Of a stretch of DNA of 59,415 nt, positions 1 to 8,575 are shown one piece after another. Below the pieces are notes generated by a model. That model was given only the letters and a program-made list of their open reading frames with translations, searched no databases and was not told the origin of the DNA. The stretch lies in contig CANGZT010000002.1 in NCBI GenBank assembly GCA_947458955.1, positions 1 through 59,415 on the forward strand. Direction: 5' to 3'. Within the stretch, counting starts at the first letter, position 1; each line of letters begins with the position of its first letter. This stretch comes from Flavobacteriia bacterium. GTDB lineage: Bacteria; Bacteroidota; Bacteroidia; Flavobacteriales_D; Crocinitomicaceae. Position numbers and translations under genes: made by a program.

Positions 1-43
1 AATTAGAAATTTCAAGATTGATATTGAAGATTAGAAACTAACC

Positions 44-454
44 CTACTGTATAATCACTCCTTTCACTCCCAATTGAGGAATCAATTTCATGTGTTTTTC
101 TTGAATGGTTTCAGGAAGGAATAAGAATTTCTTATCATACATCACATCGTTCACCCAAAAGCTCACCCAATATTCATTGGTTAAACCAAAAACTTCTTCC
201 ATAATGGGTTCAATTTTAGCCGCTTCATTTGGTAAAAGTAATTCAATACAATGACGTAGAGTAGAAGTTTTAACTTTTTCACCTGTATTCACATTTTCCC
301 CATAGCCACAACTTGTGATGATTATACCTTCCATGATATCATCTCTCAAATTCAATAAATAAGCGTAATGAATTGGCTCATTGTTTTCGTCAAACTGTCT
401 CACAACGCATACTGCAACATTCTCGACCTTTGGGCCCATTAACTCTTCTCTCAT
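44..454 (-). CDS. conserved protein of unknown function, 136 aa
   Basis: I do not recognise a named family with confidence. The 136-residue product has no signal peptide or membrane segment, so it is probably cytoplasmic. It begins MREELMGPKVENVAVCVV and looks like a small mixed alpha/beta domain with aromatic stretches (EYWVSFWVND). Its start overlaps the stop of the upstream serine hydrolase gene by 4 nt (ATGA arrangement), so it is the third and last visible gene of a lipB-hydrolase-136aa transcription unit. The tight coupling argues that the reading frame is real. Function unknown. Confidence 0.75.
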   Translation of the reverse strand: MREELMGPKVENVAVCVVRQFDENNEPIHYAYLLNLRDDIMEGIIITSCGYGENVNTGEKVKTSTLRHCIELLLPNEAAKIEPIMEEVFGLTNEYWVSFWVNDVMYDKKFLFLPETIQEKHMKLIPQLGVKGVIIQ

Positions 455-1707
455 TTCCTTTGTTTTATCATTCGTTGAGCGATGGCAATGTACTCAAACA
501 AATCTGCAGGATGACCAAATTTGTATTTGTACTTTTCAATATACGCCTTGTTATGCTCGTATTGTTTAGGTAAAATTATATTTTTTCCGCGAATTGAGCC
601 TGTTCGTACAATGATTAAATCTTCATCTGGAATGGTTATAATAAACTGTCCAAGAATTCCTCTGCAATAATAAACAGGATGTTTTCCACCTAAATAAGTC
701 CAAATATGTAATCCATAACGGTAATTTGGAACATTTTCTTCTGTAGACATTTTCGGATTGGCTAAAAATTCTTTCATGTAAGAAAAAGGAATAATTTCCT
801 GTCCATTCCAAATACCATTGTTCTTAATTAATCTTCCTAATCGGGCAAAGTCTCGCGAAGTTCCATAAACGCAACAAAAAGATTTTTCATCTCCATTTTG
901 TTTGTCCAAACTCCAATAAGCATCATTTTCAGTTCCGATTTTAGACCAAATTTTTTCCGAAGCATAATCCGACACCTGTTTTCCAGTAGCTTTTTTGATG
1001 ATAAACCCTAATAATTGTGAATTACCACTTTGATATTCAAATCGTTTCCCTGGCTTTTCAATCGCAAATTGATTTGTCGTTAATCTATATAAATCAGTTC
1101 CATAATAAGAAGCTGCATTATGTGATAATGGATTTTTACCACTTTCTTCCCAATCCAACCCAGAAGACATCATCAATAAATGACGGATAGTAATAAAACG
1201 TTTCGCTTCTTTTTTAAATTCGGGAATATAGTTCGCTACAGGTTCGTCGATTGATTTAATTTTTCCATCTTTAATAGCGCAACCGATTAAAAGACCAACT
1301 AAAGTTTTAGCAGCTGAAAAACTATTTGTTACTGTTTTTTGAACATGATTTCCCCAATATTTTTCAAATATTAATGTATCACCATGAAAAACCAAAAACG
1401 AAGAAATTTCTAAATTTTCTATGTAGGATTGTTCTTCAGGTAAAAGACTTGCTTTCTGATTTGCTTTCTTCCAAGAAAATAATGTAGGTGCTTTTTTGAG
1501 GGTAGCATTGTAAAAAACATCTTTATCGAAAATAGAAGGACCAGTGCGACCTTGTAAATAAGTGTTGTAAATACCTTTATATAAGTAGGTTCTTCCAGTT
1601 AATAAAACAAATACATTAGCTAATATCAGTATTGATAAAATAAAAATACCTAAATACTTCAATAATTTGAGTAAGGCTTTAGCGAGAGAAAATCTATTCG
1701 TTGACAT
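451..1707 (-). CDS. membrane-anchored serine hydrolase (class C beta-lactamase/penicillin-binding-protein fold)
   Basis: The 418-residue product has an N-terminal membrane segment at about residues 14-36 and then a beta-lactamase-related serine hydrolase domain facing the periplasm. The catalytic SxxK motif is SAAK at residues 131-134, in the family context NSFSAAKTLVGLLIG. The second motif is around Tyr225 in FEYQSGNSQLLG, and a GILGQ segment near residue 350 sits where the third motif (KTG/HxG-like) is expected. Families with this architecture include 6-aminohexanoate-dimer-hydrolase-like and EstB-like esterases and peptidases; the true substrate cannot be read from sequence. It overlaps the end of lipB by 14 nt and the next gene by 4 nt, so all three are probably co-transcribed. 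Confidence 0.88.
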   Translation of the reverse strand: MSTNRFSLAKALLKLLKYLGIFILSILILANVFVLLTGRTYLYKGIYNTYLQGRTGPSIFDKDVFYNATLKKAPTLFSWKKANQKASLLPEEQSYIENLEISSFLVFHGDTLIFEKYWGNHVQKTVTNSFSAAKTLVGLLIGCAIKDGKIKSIDEPVANYIPEFKKEAKRFITIRHLLMMSSGLDWEESGKNPLSHNAASYYGTDLYRLTTNQFAIEKPGKRFEYQSGNSQLLGFIIKKATGKQVSDYASEKIWSKIGTENDAYWSLDKQNGDEKSFCCVYGTSRDFARLGRLIKNNGIWNGQEIIPFSYMKEFLANPKMSTEENVPNYRYGLHIWTYLGGKHPVYYCRGILGQFIITIPDEDLIIVRTGSIRGKNIILPKQYEHNKAYIEKYKYKFGHPADLFEYIAIAQRMIKQRK

Positions 1708-2392
1708 AATTCATATCAAATTGCAGAGCCAATTTATCCTTTAAAATGGCTGAAACTTCTTCGAAATCGAGCTCCCTGCCCAATTCTTGTTGCAAGGAAG
1801 TTACCGATTTATCTTGAATTCCACAAGGAATTATGTGATTAAAATACGACAAATCACTATTTACATTAAATCCGATTCCATGCATGGTAACCCAACGTGA
1901 GCATTTCACACCCATGGCACAAATTTTTCGTTCACGGGGAGTATTCGGTTCAATCCACACACCTGTCAATCCATCAAATCGTTCGCCTTTCACTCCATAT
2001 TCAGCAATGGTGGCAATAACAGCTTCCTCCAAGTAGCGTAAATAACGATGAATATCTGAAAAAAAATAGTCTAAATCTAAAATAGGGTAAACAACCAATT
2101 GACCAGGTCCATGGTAAGTAATATCACCTCCTCGATTGATTTTATAGTATGTAGCTTGATGTGTTTCTAGGGCTTTATTATTCAAAAGCAAATGACTTTC
2201 TTTTCCACTTTTTCCTAAGGTATATACGTGGGGATGTTGACAAAAAAACACATAATTTTTGGTTGGTTCTTCTGTTTCTCCATTCCTACGTGCAATTTTC
2301 GTTGCAATTGTTTTTGCAAAAATTTCTTCTTGAAGATCCCATGCTTCTTTGTAATCAATTACCCCAAGATCTTTGTAAATCACATCTACCAT
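1694..2392 (-). CDS. lipB: octanoyl-[acyl carrier protein]:protein N-octanoyltransferase LipB
   Basis: Transfers octanoyl groups from acyl carrier protein to the lipoyl domains of 2-oxoacid dehydrogenases and GcvH, the first step of endogenous lipoate synthesis; cytoplasmic. Family signatures are clear: RGGDITYHGPGQLVVYP, the catalytic lysine in MGVKCSRWVT and the acyl-thioester cysteine in HIIPCGI. I start the gene at the ATG at 2392 (MVDVIYKDLG, 232 aa). A longer frame would begin at a TTG at 2410, but that codon lies inside a good promoter -7 element (TACTTTTG, 2415 to 2408 on the minus strand). The gene heads the unit with the serine hydrolase and the 136-aa gene. The substrate-ligating partner LipA is not in the window. 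Confidence 0.95.
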   Translation of the reverse strand: MVDVIYKDLGVIDYKEAWDLQEEIFAKTIATKIARRNGETEEPTKNYVFFCQHPHVYTLGKSGKESHLLLNNKALETHQATYYKINRGGDITYHGPGQLVVYPILDLDYFFSDIHRYLRYLEEAVIATIAEYGVKGERFDGLTGVWIEPNTPRERKICAMGVKCSRWVTMHGIGFNVNSDLSYFNHIIPCGIQDKSVTSLQQELGRELDFEEVSAILKDKLALQFDMNYVNE

Positions 2393-2407
2393 CAGTCTTC
2401 TTTTTTT

Positions 2408-2434
2408 CAAAAGTAACTATTTAAGATATAACAA
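2408..2434 (-). promoter_or_regulatory. lipB promoter
   Basis: The minus strand carries TACTTTTG at 2415-2408, a perfect match to the Bacteroidota -7 consensus TANNTTTG. A TTG at 2434-2432, 16 nt further upstream, can act as the -33 element. The start codon at 2392 lies 15 nt beyond the -7 element. Identified by eye from the consensus; no transcription start has been measured. Confidence 0.6.
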
Positions 2435-2562
2435 GGTGTGTAACTTGGTTTAATATAGAAAATAGTTTAGTATTTAAACAAATGAAAAACAGACTATTAA
2501 ACAAATATTGAGAGGTTTAAAAAATATTTAACAAATCAAATACGAATTACCTAGATTTATCA

Positions 2563-2570
2563 TACTTTTG
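2563..2570 (+). promoter_or_regulatory. kup promoter -7 element
   Basis: TACTTTTG matches TANNTTTG exactly and lies 25 nt before the kup ATG. I see no convincing -33 TTG at the usual spacing. The 200-base gap between lipB and kup otherwise holds only AT-rich sequence; I see no riboswitch-like structure in it. Confidence 0.5.
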
Positions 2571-2595
2571 GTATCCTATTTTTTATTTTTTTGAA

Positions 2596-4560
2596 ATGAG
2601 TTCAGAACATAAAACCAAATTAAGCGTCGCAGGTGTACTTATTACGATTGGGATAGTTTTTGGTGACATTGGTACTTCCCCACTATATGTATTTCAGGCA
2701 ATTACAGAAGGAAAAAATTTTTCTGAAGGGATTATTTTAGGCGGTTTATCCTCTGTAATATGGACCTTGATTTTACTAGCTACTATTAAGTATGTTTATT
2801 TTGCATTGAATGCCGATAACAAAGGGGAAGGAGGAATTTTTGCCCTATATGCATTGTTGAAAGATAAAAAAGCAAAATGGATCATCATTCCTACGTTAAT
2901 TGGTTGTGCTTCCTTGTTGGCAGATGGTTTTATTACCCCTGCTATTTCAATTTCAGCAGCAGTTGAAGGGTTAAATAACAAGTATCCTGATTTACCTACA
3001 ATGCCGATTGTTGTTGGAATTATCTTTGCTTTATTCGCTATACAACAATTTGGTACCGTGATCATTGGAAAGGTTTTTGGTCCAATTATGTTGATCTGGT
3101 TTGGATTTTTACTTTACTTAGGAATCATACATATAGCTGATTACCCGGGTATTTTCAAAGCATTGAATCCGTGGTATGCTTATAATATGATTGTAAATGT
3201 GCCTGGAGGTTTTTGGGTATTAGGGGCTGTTTTTCTTTGTACAACTGGTGCTGAGGCTTTGTATTCAGATTTAGGACACTGTGGAAAAGGAAATATTCGT
3301 GTGAGTTGGGGAGTGATGGCTGTGGTGTTGGTAATTCACTATTTAGGTCAAGGAGCGATGGCGTTAAAACCTGGTTTTCATTTACTTCCAAAACAAACGA
3401 TATTCTATGCAATGGTGCCTAAAGGAATGCTTCTTTTTGCTATCGGTATTGCAACAGCGGCTACGATTATTGCTTCTCAAGCTTTAATTACCGGAATCTT
3501 TACCTTGATGAATGAAGCGATTAAATTGAAATTATGGACGAATTTAAAAATTAAATATCCAACAGATCACCACGGTCAGATCTATATTCCTTTTATCAAT
3601 TTTATTTTGATGATGGGTTGTTTATTAGTGATTTATGTATTTAGAACTTCTTCTCAAATGGAGGCTTCTTATGGTTTGGCAATTACCATAAATATGATTA
3701 TGACTTCCATTTTGTTAGTGCTGATGTTATTTGTGCGTTACCCTAAATCAAAATTTATTTTTGCTTTAATTTTTGCCGTTTTCTTTGTAGTTGAGGGTAT
3801 TTTCTTAATGTCAAATTTGAATAAAATTCCTCACGGAGGTTGGTTTACTTTAATTCTAGCGATCTTATTCTTTACAGCACTTTTCATATTTTATAAGGCG
3901 AAACAATTACGTGCAAACATCACGGAATACATACCTATGTCTCGTGTTATTCCGCTTTTAAACAAGGTAAGAAATGATGAAAAAATTCCTTACGAAGCGA
4001 CGAATTTGGTCTATCCAACACGTTCTGCAACTCCTGACCAATTAGATTCAACCGTATTTTTCTCATTATTTAAAAAACGACCAAGAAGAGCAGGTATCGT
4101 TTGGTTCTTACACATTGAAATTAAATCAGATCCTTGGGGTGTAGACTATTCAGTAAACGAAGTGATTGATAAGCATTGTTATCATATTTCAATACAATTA
4201 GGGTTTAAAGAAGAGCACCGTATTGAGTATATGCTTCGCAAAATTCATTACAAAATGGTTGAGCGTGGAGAAATTGAAGGGAAAAGTGTTTTTGAATGTG
4301 TAAAAGGGCACTTCGAAGAACCTGATTTTAAATTCATCATGTTAAGTTCTCGCGTTGCTACAGATAACAAATTAACTCCTTTCCAAATCATAACGGTAAA
4401 AGCCTACCGTTTTATTAAAGCTACAGGGTTGAAAGCAGCAGAAGATTTCGGCTTGGATAAAACGAACGTTATGGAAGAATATGTTCCTATCAATGTGACC
4501 AAGCAATATGAACAAGAACTTCACGAAGAATTTGAAAATTACTCTTGTACAAATAGTTAA
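2596..4560 (+). CDS. kup: KUP/HAK-type potassium uptake permease
   Basis: Inner-membrane K+ uptake protein, presumably K+/H+ symport as in the family. The 654 residues show the KUP order: a conserved first helix with GIVFGDIGTSPLYVFQA at about residues 19-35, about twelve hydrophobic segments up to about residue 445, and a soluble C-terminal domain of some 200 residues. The signatures NKGEGGIFALYALL and GALFLCTTGAEALYSDLGH-like text (here VFLCTTGAEALYSDLGHCG) are intact. The length is normal for the family. The gene ends 6 nt before prfB, so the two are very probably co-transcribed, an unusual partnership with no obvious functional link. Confidence 0.95.
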   Translation: MSSEHKTKLSVAGVLITIGIVFGDIGTSPLYVFQAITEGKNFSEGIILGGLSSVIWTLILLATIKYVYFALNADNKGEGGIFALYALLKDKKAKWIIIPTLIGCASLLADGFITPAISISAAVEGLNNKYPDLPTMPIVVGIIFALFAIQQFGTVIIGKVFGPIMLIWFGFLLYLGIIHIADYPGIFKALNPWYAYNMIVNVPGGFWVLGAVFLCTTGAEALYSDLGHCGKGNIRVSWGVMAVVLVIHYLGQGAMALKPGFHLLPKQTIFYAMVPKGMLLFAIGIATAATIIASQALITGIFTLMNEAIKLKLWTNLKIKYPTDHHGQIYIPFINFILMMGCLLVIYVFRTSSQMEASYGLAITINMIMTSILLVLMLFVRYPKSKFIFALIFAVFFVVEGIFLMSNLNKIPHGGWFTLILAILFFTALFIFYKAKQLRANITEYIPMSRVIPLLNKVRNDEKIPYEATNLVYPTRSATPDQLDSTVFFSLFKKRPRRAGIVWFLHIEIKSDPWGVDYSVNEVIDKHCYHISIQLGFKEEHRIEYMLRKIHYKMVERGEIEGKSVFECVKGHFEEPDFKFIMLSSRVATDNKLTPFQIITVKAYRFIKATGLKAAEDFGLDKTNVMEEYVPINVTKQYEQELHEEFENYSCTNS

Positions 4561-4566
4561 TTTGAT

Positions 4567-5652
4567 ATGGTTAACCAAGATCAACTAAAAGAATTACAAC
4601 AACGCATCCAGGCGATTTCAACCTATTTGAAAATCGAACAAAAACGCATTGAACTTCAAGAAAGCGAATTAAAATCACAAGATCCTACTTTTTGGGATAA
4701 TCCAAAGAAGGCAGAAGCGGATATGAAGCAAATTCGTACGTTGAAATTTTGGATTACTACCTATGAAACTTTAGCATCAGCGTGCGATGATTTAGAAGTC
4801 CTTTTGGATTTTTTCAAAGCAGGAGAAGCAACAGAAGTGGAAGTAGATACAGCCTATGCTGAATTGAAAACCAATGTTGAAGAGTTAGAATTAAAAAACA
4901 TGCTTTCCGGTGAGGAGGACCAATTGAGTGCGGTACTACAAATCACTTCAGGAGCAGGGGGAACTGAAAGTTGTGATTGGGCATCTATGCTCATGCGTAT
5001 GTATACGATGTGGGCTCAAAAAAACAATTACAAACTTACCCAATTAAACTACCAAGATGGCGATGTTGCTGGTATCAAAACAGTAACATTAGAAATAGAA
5101 GGGGATTTTGCCTTTGGTTATTTAAAGGGAGAAAATGGAGTACATCGTTTGGTTCGAATTTCTCCATTTGATTCTAATGCAAAACGCCATACATCCTTTG
5201 CTTCGGTATATGTTTATCCGTTAGTGGATGATACGATTGAAATTAACATTAATCCTGCTGATATTTCTTTTGAAACGATGCGCGCTAGTGGAGCCGGTGG
5301 ACAAAATGTAAACAAAGTAGAAACTGCGGTTCGTTTACGACATGCACCGACTGGAATTATTATCGAAAACTCAGAATCGCGTTCGCAATTAGCCAATAAA
5401 GAGAAAGCAATGCAATTATTACGTTCGCAATTATATGAGTTAGAATTGCGTGCTCGAATGGAAAAACGTAACGAAATTGAAGCCAATAAAAAGAAAATCG
5501 AGTGGGGGTCCCAAATTCGTAACTATGTGATGCACCCATACAAATTAGTAAAAGATGTGCGTACAGGTTATGAATCCGGTAATGTAGAATCTATTATGGA
5601 TGGAGACATCGATGAATTCTTAAAGTCTTATTTAATGACTTTTGGAAGTTAA
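4567..5652 (+). CDS. prfB: peptide chain release factor 2, encoded without a programmed frameshift
   Basis: Recognises UGA and UAA stop codons and triggers peptide release. The 361 residues contain the RF2 tripeptide anticodon SPF at about residues 199-201 ([16 protein letters not shown]) and the catalytic GGQ at about 244-246 ([16 protein letters not shown]). The reading frame is open from the ATG to the stop. At the place where many bacterial prfB genes carry CUUUGA and a +1 frameshift (near codon 22, after the ISTYL segment) there is an in-frame TTG AAA, so expression does not depend on frameshifting. It follows kup by 6 nt. Confidence 0.97.
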   Translation: MVNQDQLKELQQRIQAISTYLKIEQKRIELQESELKSQDPTFWDNPKKAEADMKQIRTLKFWITTYETLASACDDLEVLLDFFKAGEATEVEVDTAYAELKTNVEELELKNMLSGEEDQLSAVLQITSGAGGTESCDWASMLMRMYTMWAQKNNYKLTQLNYQDGDVAGIKTVTLEIEGDFAFGYLKGENGVHRLVRISPFDSNAKRHTSFASVYVYPLVDDTIEININPADISFETMRASGAGGQNVNKVETAVRLRHAPTGIIIENSESRSQLANKEKAMQLLRSQLYELELRARMEKRNEIEANKKKIEWGSQIRNYVMHPYKLVKDVRTGYESGNVESIMDGDIDEFLKSYLMTFGS

Positions 5653-5666
5653 ATTATCTTCTATAA

Positions 5667-6428
5667 CTACCTCAAACAAAATCCTAATACTGTATCAATA
5701 AATTCATCGGGTTGTTCAGCATGTACCCAATGACCAGCTTCCTGAATGGTTACTAATGAACTATCAGGAAAAACTGCTTCAATGGCATCCCAATCTTCAT
5801 CTAGTATATAGTTGGAAAGTTCTCCTCGAATAAACAAGGTTTGAACCCAATTTTCAGTGATTTCCAATGAAGACAAGATTTCAGTCATTTCGCGTTCTAA
5901 TACATCTACGTTCATTCGCCATGCTAATTGTCCTTTCTCTTTCCAATATAAATTTTTTAGTAAGAATTGTCTTACTCCATACGAATCTACAAAAGGTAAG
6001 AGCGACTTTTCAGCTTCTGAACGAGAGGCTACATTTTCCAAAGGAACAGAACGAATACCTTTGATTATTTCATTGTGGTGCATTGGATATTGTTTAATAC
6101 CGATATCTACCACAATCATTTTTTCTAATTTTTCGGGAAATTTATGTGCATACCACATGGCAGTTTTACCCCCCATGGAATGTCCCATCAAAATAAATTT
6201 ATCAATGTCCAAATGATTCATCAAACGATCTAAATCATTTGCCATGAGATCATACGTGAATTCTTCGTGCCAATCTGAATGACCGTGATTGCGTTGGTCT
6301 ACTAAAATAACACGATAATAGGAAGCAATTTTTTTCGCATGTGTTTGCCAATTATCTGAATTACCAAACAAACCATGTAAAATCACAAAAGGAGTACCTT
6401 CTCCTAATTCACGATAATGAAGTAACAT
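5667..6428 (-). CDS. alpha/beta hydrolase, YbfF-like esterase
   Basis: A 253-residue cytoplasmic alpha/beta-hydrolase. The oxyanion segment ILHGLFGNSDNW is near the N-terminus, the nucleophile elbow is GHSMGG at about residues 82-87, and the catalytic histidine lies in EAGHWVHAEQPDEF near the end. The pattern DQRNHGHSDW matches the YbfF/acyl-CoA-thioesterase-like esterases. The substrate is not predictable. The start codon directly follows the stop of the HMA-like lipoprotein gene (6429), so the two form an operon; their functional relation is not obvious. The gene converges on prfB with a 14-nt gap. Confidence 0.88.
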   Translation of the reverse strand: MLLHYRELGEGTPFVILHGLFGNSDNWQTHAKKIASYYRVILVDQRNHGHSDWHEEFTYDLMANDLDRLMNHLDIDKFILMGHSMGGKTAMWYAHKFPEKLEKMIVVDIGIKQYPMHHNEIIKGIRSVPLENVASRSEAEKSLLPFVDSYGVRQFLLKNLYWKEKGQLAWRMNVDVLEREMTEILSSLEITENWVQTLFIRGELSNYILDEDWDAIEAVFPDSSLVTIQEAGHWVHAEQPDEFIDTVLGFCLR

Positions 6429-6785
6429 TTATAAATTTACTTTAAATTGCTTATCGTTAAGTGTACTGATAATTGAAATAATCTTGTTTTGTGAAATAGC
6501 AGTACTATCAAAAGAGATGGTAGCTACATTTATTTTACGCTCGTCTTTAAAATCAAACGAACAACGATCTACTGCTTTTGTATCTTTTAATGCTTTGCGT
6601 ATCGAACTACCACATCCCATTTCACACACCATACCCTCAATATTCAAGGAAATCGTTTTATTTACATTGACTTTTACAGGTGCTTCTTTCTTTTCTACTT
6701 TTTTAGCAACTTCTACTTTTTTTTCCGGCTGACCACAAGCAACAAAAAGAGTTAACAAAACAACCCCACCCAAAATCTTTTTCAT
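6429..6785 (-). CDS. lipoprotein with heavy-metal-associated-like domain, Cys-x3-Cys variant
   Basis: The start is the ATG at 6785 (MKKILGGVVLL, 118 aa), because this gives a lipoprotein signal peptide with lipobox LFVAC and Cys17 as the lipidated residue; the longer open frame upstream has no such logic and runs through the promoter. A Lys/Glu-rich linker leads to an HMA-like domain with GMVCEMGCGSSIRKAL, ending in a ferredoxin-like alpha/beta pattern. Canonical HMA metal sites are GMxCxxC; here the cysteines are three residues apart. It may bind a soft metal in the periplasm. It is co-directional and adjacent to the esterase gene, and divergent from the peroxiredoxin gene. Confidence 0.82.
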   Translation of the reverse strand: MKKILGGVVLLTLFVACGQPEKKVEVAKKVEKKEAPVKVNVNKTISLNIEGMVCEMGCGSSIRKALKDTKAVDRCSFDFKDERKINVATISFDSTAISQNKIISIISTLNDKQFKVNL

Positions 6786-6807
6786 AACATTATTAATATA
6801 GGTACAA

Positions 6808-6815
6808 CAAAGGTA
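6808..6815 (-). promoter_or_regulatory. promoter -7 element of the HMA lipoprotein-esterase operon
   Basis: On the minus strand TACCTTTG matches TANNTTTG exactly and ends 22 nt before the ATG at 6785. A possible -33 TTG lies at 6842-6840 with a somewhat long 24-nt spacer. Confidence 0.5.
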
Positions 6816-6875
6816 ATGACTAATCAGGTTTGTAAAAACCAAAGTTAAATTAAAAACAAAAAAAACAGTTAAGTG

Positions 6876-6905
6876 TTGTATAATTGAATTTAATCTGTAA
6901 CTTTG
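6876..6905 (+). promoter_or_regulatory. bcp peroxiredoxin promoter
   Basis: A TTG at 6876-6878 (-33) and TAACTTTG at 6898-6905 (-7) are separated by 19 nt, which is the textbook Bacteroidota spacing. The ATG at 6943 follows 37 nt later. This is one of the best promoter matches in the window. Confidence 0.65.
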
Positions 6906-6942
6906 ATTAAATAATAATCTTTTTTTGTTTAAAATATCAACA

Positions 6943-7407
6943 ATGACAACGCTAAAAAAAAATGACAATGTTCCTGTATTTTCAGGAAAAGACCAAGATG
7001 GAAACATCATTTCAAACGAAACATTAGCAGGAAAAAAGTATGTTGTATACTTCTATCCGAAAGATATGACACCAGGTTGTACAGATCAAGCGTGTAACCT
7101 TAGAGATAATTATACACAACTTGGTGAACAAGGAATACATATTATTGGTGTTAGTATGGATAGTGAAACTTCACATCAAAAATTCATTGCAAAACATACA
7201 CTTCCTTTTCCGTTGATTGCAGACACAGATAGAAGTGTGATCGATGCATTTGGTGTTTGGGGTCCCAAAAAATTCATGGGCAAAGAATATGATGGTATAC
7301 ATCGTACCACTTTCTTGGTAAATGAGTCTGGTATAATTGTTGACATCATTTCTAAACCGAAAACGAAAGATCACGCATCTGAAATTATTGCTGGATTTAA
7401 TCAATAA
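6943..7407 (+). CDS. bcp: thioredoxin-dependent peroxiredoxin, BCP/PrxQ type
   Basis: Reduces hydrogen peroxide and organic hydroperoxides using thioredoxin. I chose the ATG at 6943 (MTTLKKNDNV, 154 aa) over an in-frame ATG at 6925; it gives the usual family length. The peroxidatic Cys46 and resolving Cys51 lie in the atypical two-cysteine pattern DMTPGCTDQACNLRD, in the same helix as in E. coli Bcp. The thioredoxin-fold core (YVVYFYPKD, HIIGVSMDS) is complete. Its own promoter precedes it, and it is divergent from the HMA lipoprotein. The window also has a second, AhpC-type peroxiredoxin at 11126-11758. Confidence 0.93.
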   Translation: MTTLKKNDNVPVFSGKDQDGNIISNETLAGKKYVVYFYPKDMTPGCTDQACNLRDNYTQLGEQGIHIIGVSMDSETSHQKFIAKHTLPFPLIADTDRSVIDAFGVWGPKKFMGKEYDGIHRTTFLVNESGIIVDIISKPKTKDHASEIIAGFNQ

Positions 7408-7421
7408 AATTAAAACGTAAA

Positions 7422-7435
7422 TAGAATACGTTCTA
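7422..7435. promoter_or_regulatory. candidate operator in the recA promoter
   Basis: TAGAATACGTTCTA is an inverted repeat (TAGAA-N4-TTCTA) 7 nt upstream of the recA -7 element TAACTTTG, so it covers the zone where RNA polymerase would contact the -33 region. Read on the other strand it is TAGAACGTATTCTA, identical at 12 of 14 positions to a site in front of xseA (52848-52861). A LexA-like repressor site is inferred; the repressor itself is not in the window. Confidence 0.5.
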
Positions 7436-7442
7436 CTAGCCA

Positions 7443-7450
7443 TAACTTTG
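7443..7450 (+). promoter_or_regulatory. recA promoter -7 element
   Basis: TAACTTTG matches TANNTTTG exactly and lies 29 nt before the recA ATG. The -33 region has no clear TTG and is instead occupied by the palindrome at 7422-7435. Confidence 0.55.
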
Positions 7451-7479
7451 AATCAATAAAACAACAAAAACTAAAAATC

Positions 7480-8508
7480 ATGTCAAAAGAAGTTAACATA
7501 GAAAAATTAAAAGCATTACAACTTACTATGGATAAGTTAGATAAAACTTTCGGGAAAGGAAGTGTTATGAAACTTGGTGATTCAGCCATAGAAGAAGTAG
7601 AAGTGATACCAACAGGTTCTATTACCTTAGATTTAGCATTAGGTGTTAACGGTTTTCCAAAAGGACGTATTGTAGAAATCTACGGACCTGAATCTTCAGG
7701 TAAAACAACTTTAGCAATACATGCTATCGCCGAGTGTCAAAAAAATGGTGGAATCGCAGCAATCATTGATGCTGAACATGCGTTCGACCAATTTTATGCA
7801 AAAAAATTAGGAGTGGATATCGATAACTTATTGATTTCACAACCAGACAATGGGGAACAAGCATTGGAAATTGCGGATAACTTAATTCGTTCAGGTGCAA
7901 TTGATTTAATTGTGATTGACTCCGTAGCAGCATTAACTCCAAAAGCGGAAATTGAAGGAGAAATGGGTGATTCTCAAATGGGTTTACAAGCGCGTTTGAT
8001 GTCAAAAGCGTTAAGAAAACTAACAGGATCAATTTCTAAAGCAAAATGTTCTTGTATTTTCATTAACCAGTTACGTGATAAAATCGGTGTAATGTTCGGA
8101 AACCCAGAAACTACAACAGGTGGTAATGCATTGAAATTCTACGCATCTGTAAGAATCGATATACGTAAAGCAACACAATTAAAAGATGGCGAAGAAGTGA
8201 TTGGTAATAGAGTAAAAGTAAAAGTTGTTAAAAACAAAGTTGCTCCTCCATTCAGAAAAGCGGAATTTGATATCATGTATGGCGAAGGTATTTCTAAAGT
8301 GGGAGAAATTATCGATTTAGGTGTGGATTTAAATATTATCAAGAAAAGTGGTTCTTGGTTCTCTTACGGAGAAACAAAATTAGGACAAGGTCGTGATGCT
8401 GTTAAGAACCTTATTCAAGATAATCCAGAATTGATGGAAGAATTAGAAGGTAAAATCAAAAGCGCTTTAACGAAAGATGAGGCAAAAGAAATTTTGATGG
8501 GAGAGTAA
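7480..8508 (+). CDS. recA: recombinase RecA
   Basis: ATP-dependent strand-exchange protein for homologous recombination and the SOS response. The 342 residues carry Walker [10 protein letters not shown] at about residues 69-77, the Walker B strand [22 protein letters not shown] cut across loop L1, and loop L2 with the [21 protein letters not shown] segment. No intein or truncation. It has its own promoter with an overlapping candidate operator and a strong terminator immediately downstream, so it is monocistronic. Confidence 0.98.
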   Translation: MSKEVNIEKLKALQLTMDKLDKTFGKGSVMKLGDSAIEEVEVIPTGSITLDLALGVNGFPKGRIVEIYGPESSGKTTLAIHAIAECQKNGGIAAIIDAEHAFDQFYAKKLGVDIDNLLISQPDNGEQALEIADNLIRSGAIDLIVIDSVAALTPKAEIEGEMGDSQMGLQARLMSKALRKLTGSISKAKCSCIFINQLRDKIGVMFGNPETTTGGNALKFYASVRIDIRKATQLKDGEEVIGNRVKVKVVKNKVAPPFRKAEFDIMYGEGISKVGEIIDLGVDLNIIKKSGSWFSYGETKLGQGRDAVKNLIQDNPELMEELEGKIKSALTKDEAKEILMGE

Positions 8509-8545
8509 TAAAATTATAAATGATTAATTGTTAAAGATTATAAAT

Positions 8546-8575
8546 AAAAAATGCGAGGCTTACCTCGCATTTTTT
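8546..8575. terminator. bidirectional intrinsic terminator between recA and aspartate kinase
   Basis: A perfect 8-bp stem, ATGCGAGG (8551-8558) with CCTCGCAT (8563-8570), and a four-base loop, flanked by A5 on the left and T5 on the right. It can end transcription from both convergent genes; on the minus side it abuts the stop codon of the kinase gene. Confidence 0.9.

Noticed and set aside
1-43. Possible end of another gene at the left edge
   Set aside because: 43 AT-rich bases hold no supportable feature.
2393-2410. Longer lipB frame starting at TTG 2410
   Set aside because: The TTG is part of the TACTTTTG promoter element, and the internal ATG at 2392 gives the normal LipB N-terminus.
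2161-2424. Plus-strand ORFs antisense to lipB
   Set aside because: Translation is low-complexity Phe/Leu/Cys text, with no conserved pattern and a shadowed position.
4567-4650. Programmed +1 frameshift site in prfB
   Set aside because: No in-frame UGA exists near codon 22; the frame is continuous.
6786-7010. N-terminal extension of the HMA lipoprotein to 193 aa
   Set aside because: It would bury the lipoprotein signal, overlap the bcp gene and cross both divergent promoters.
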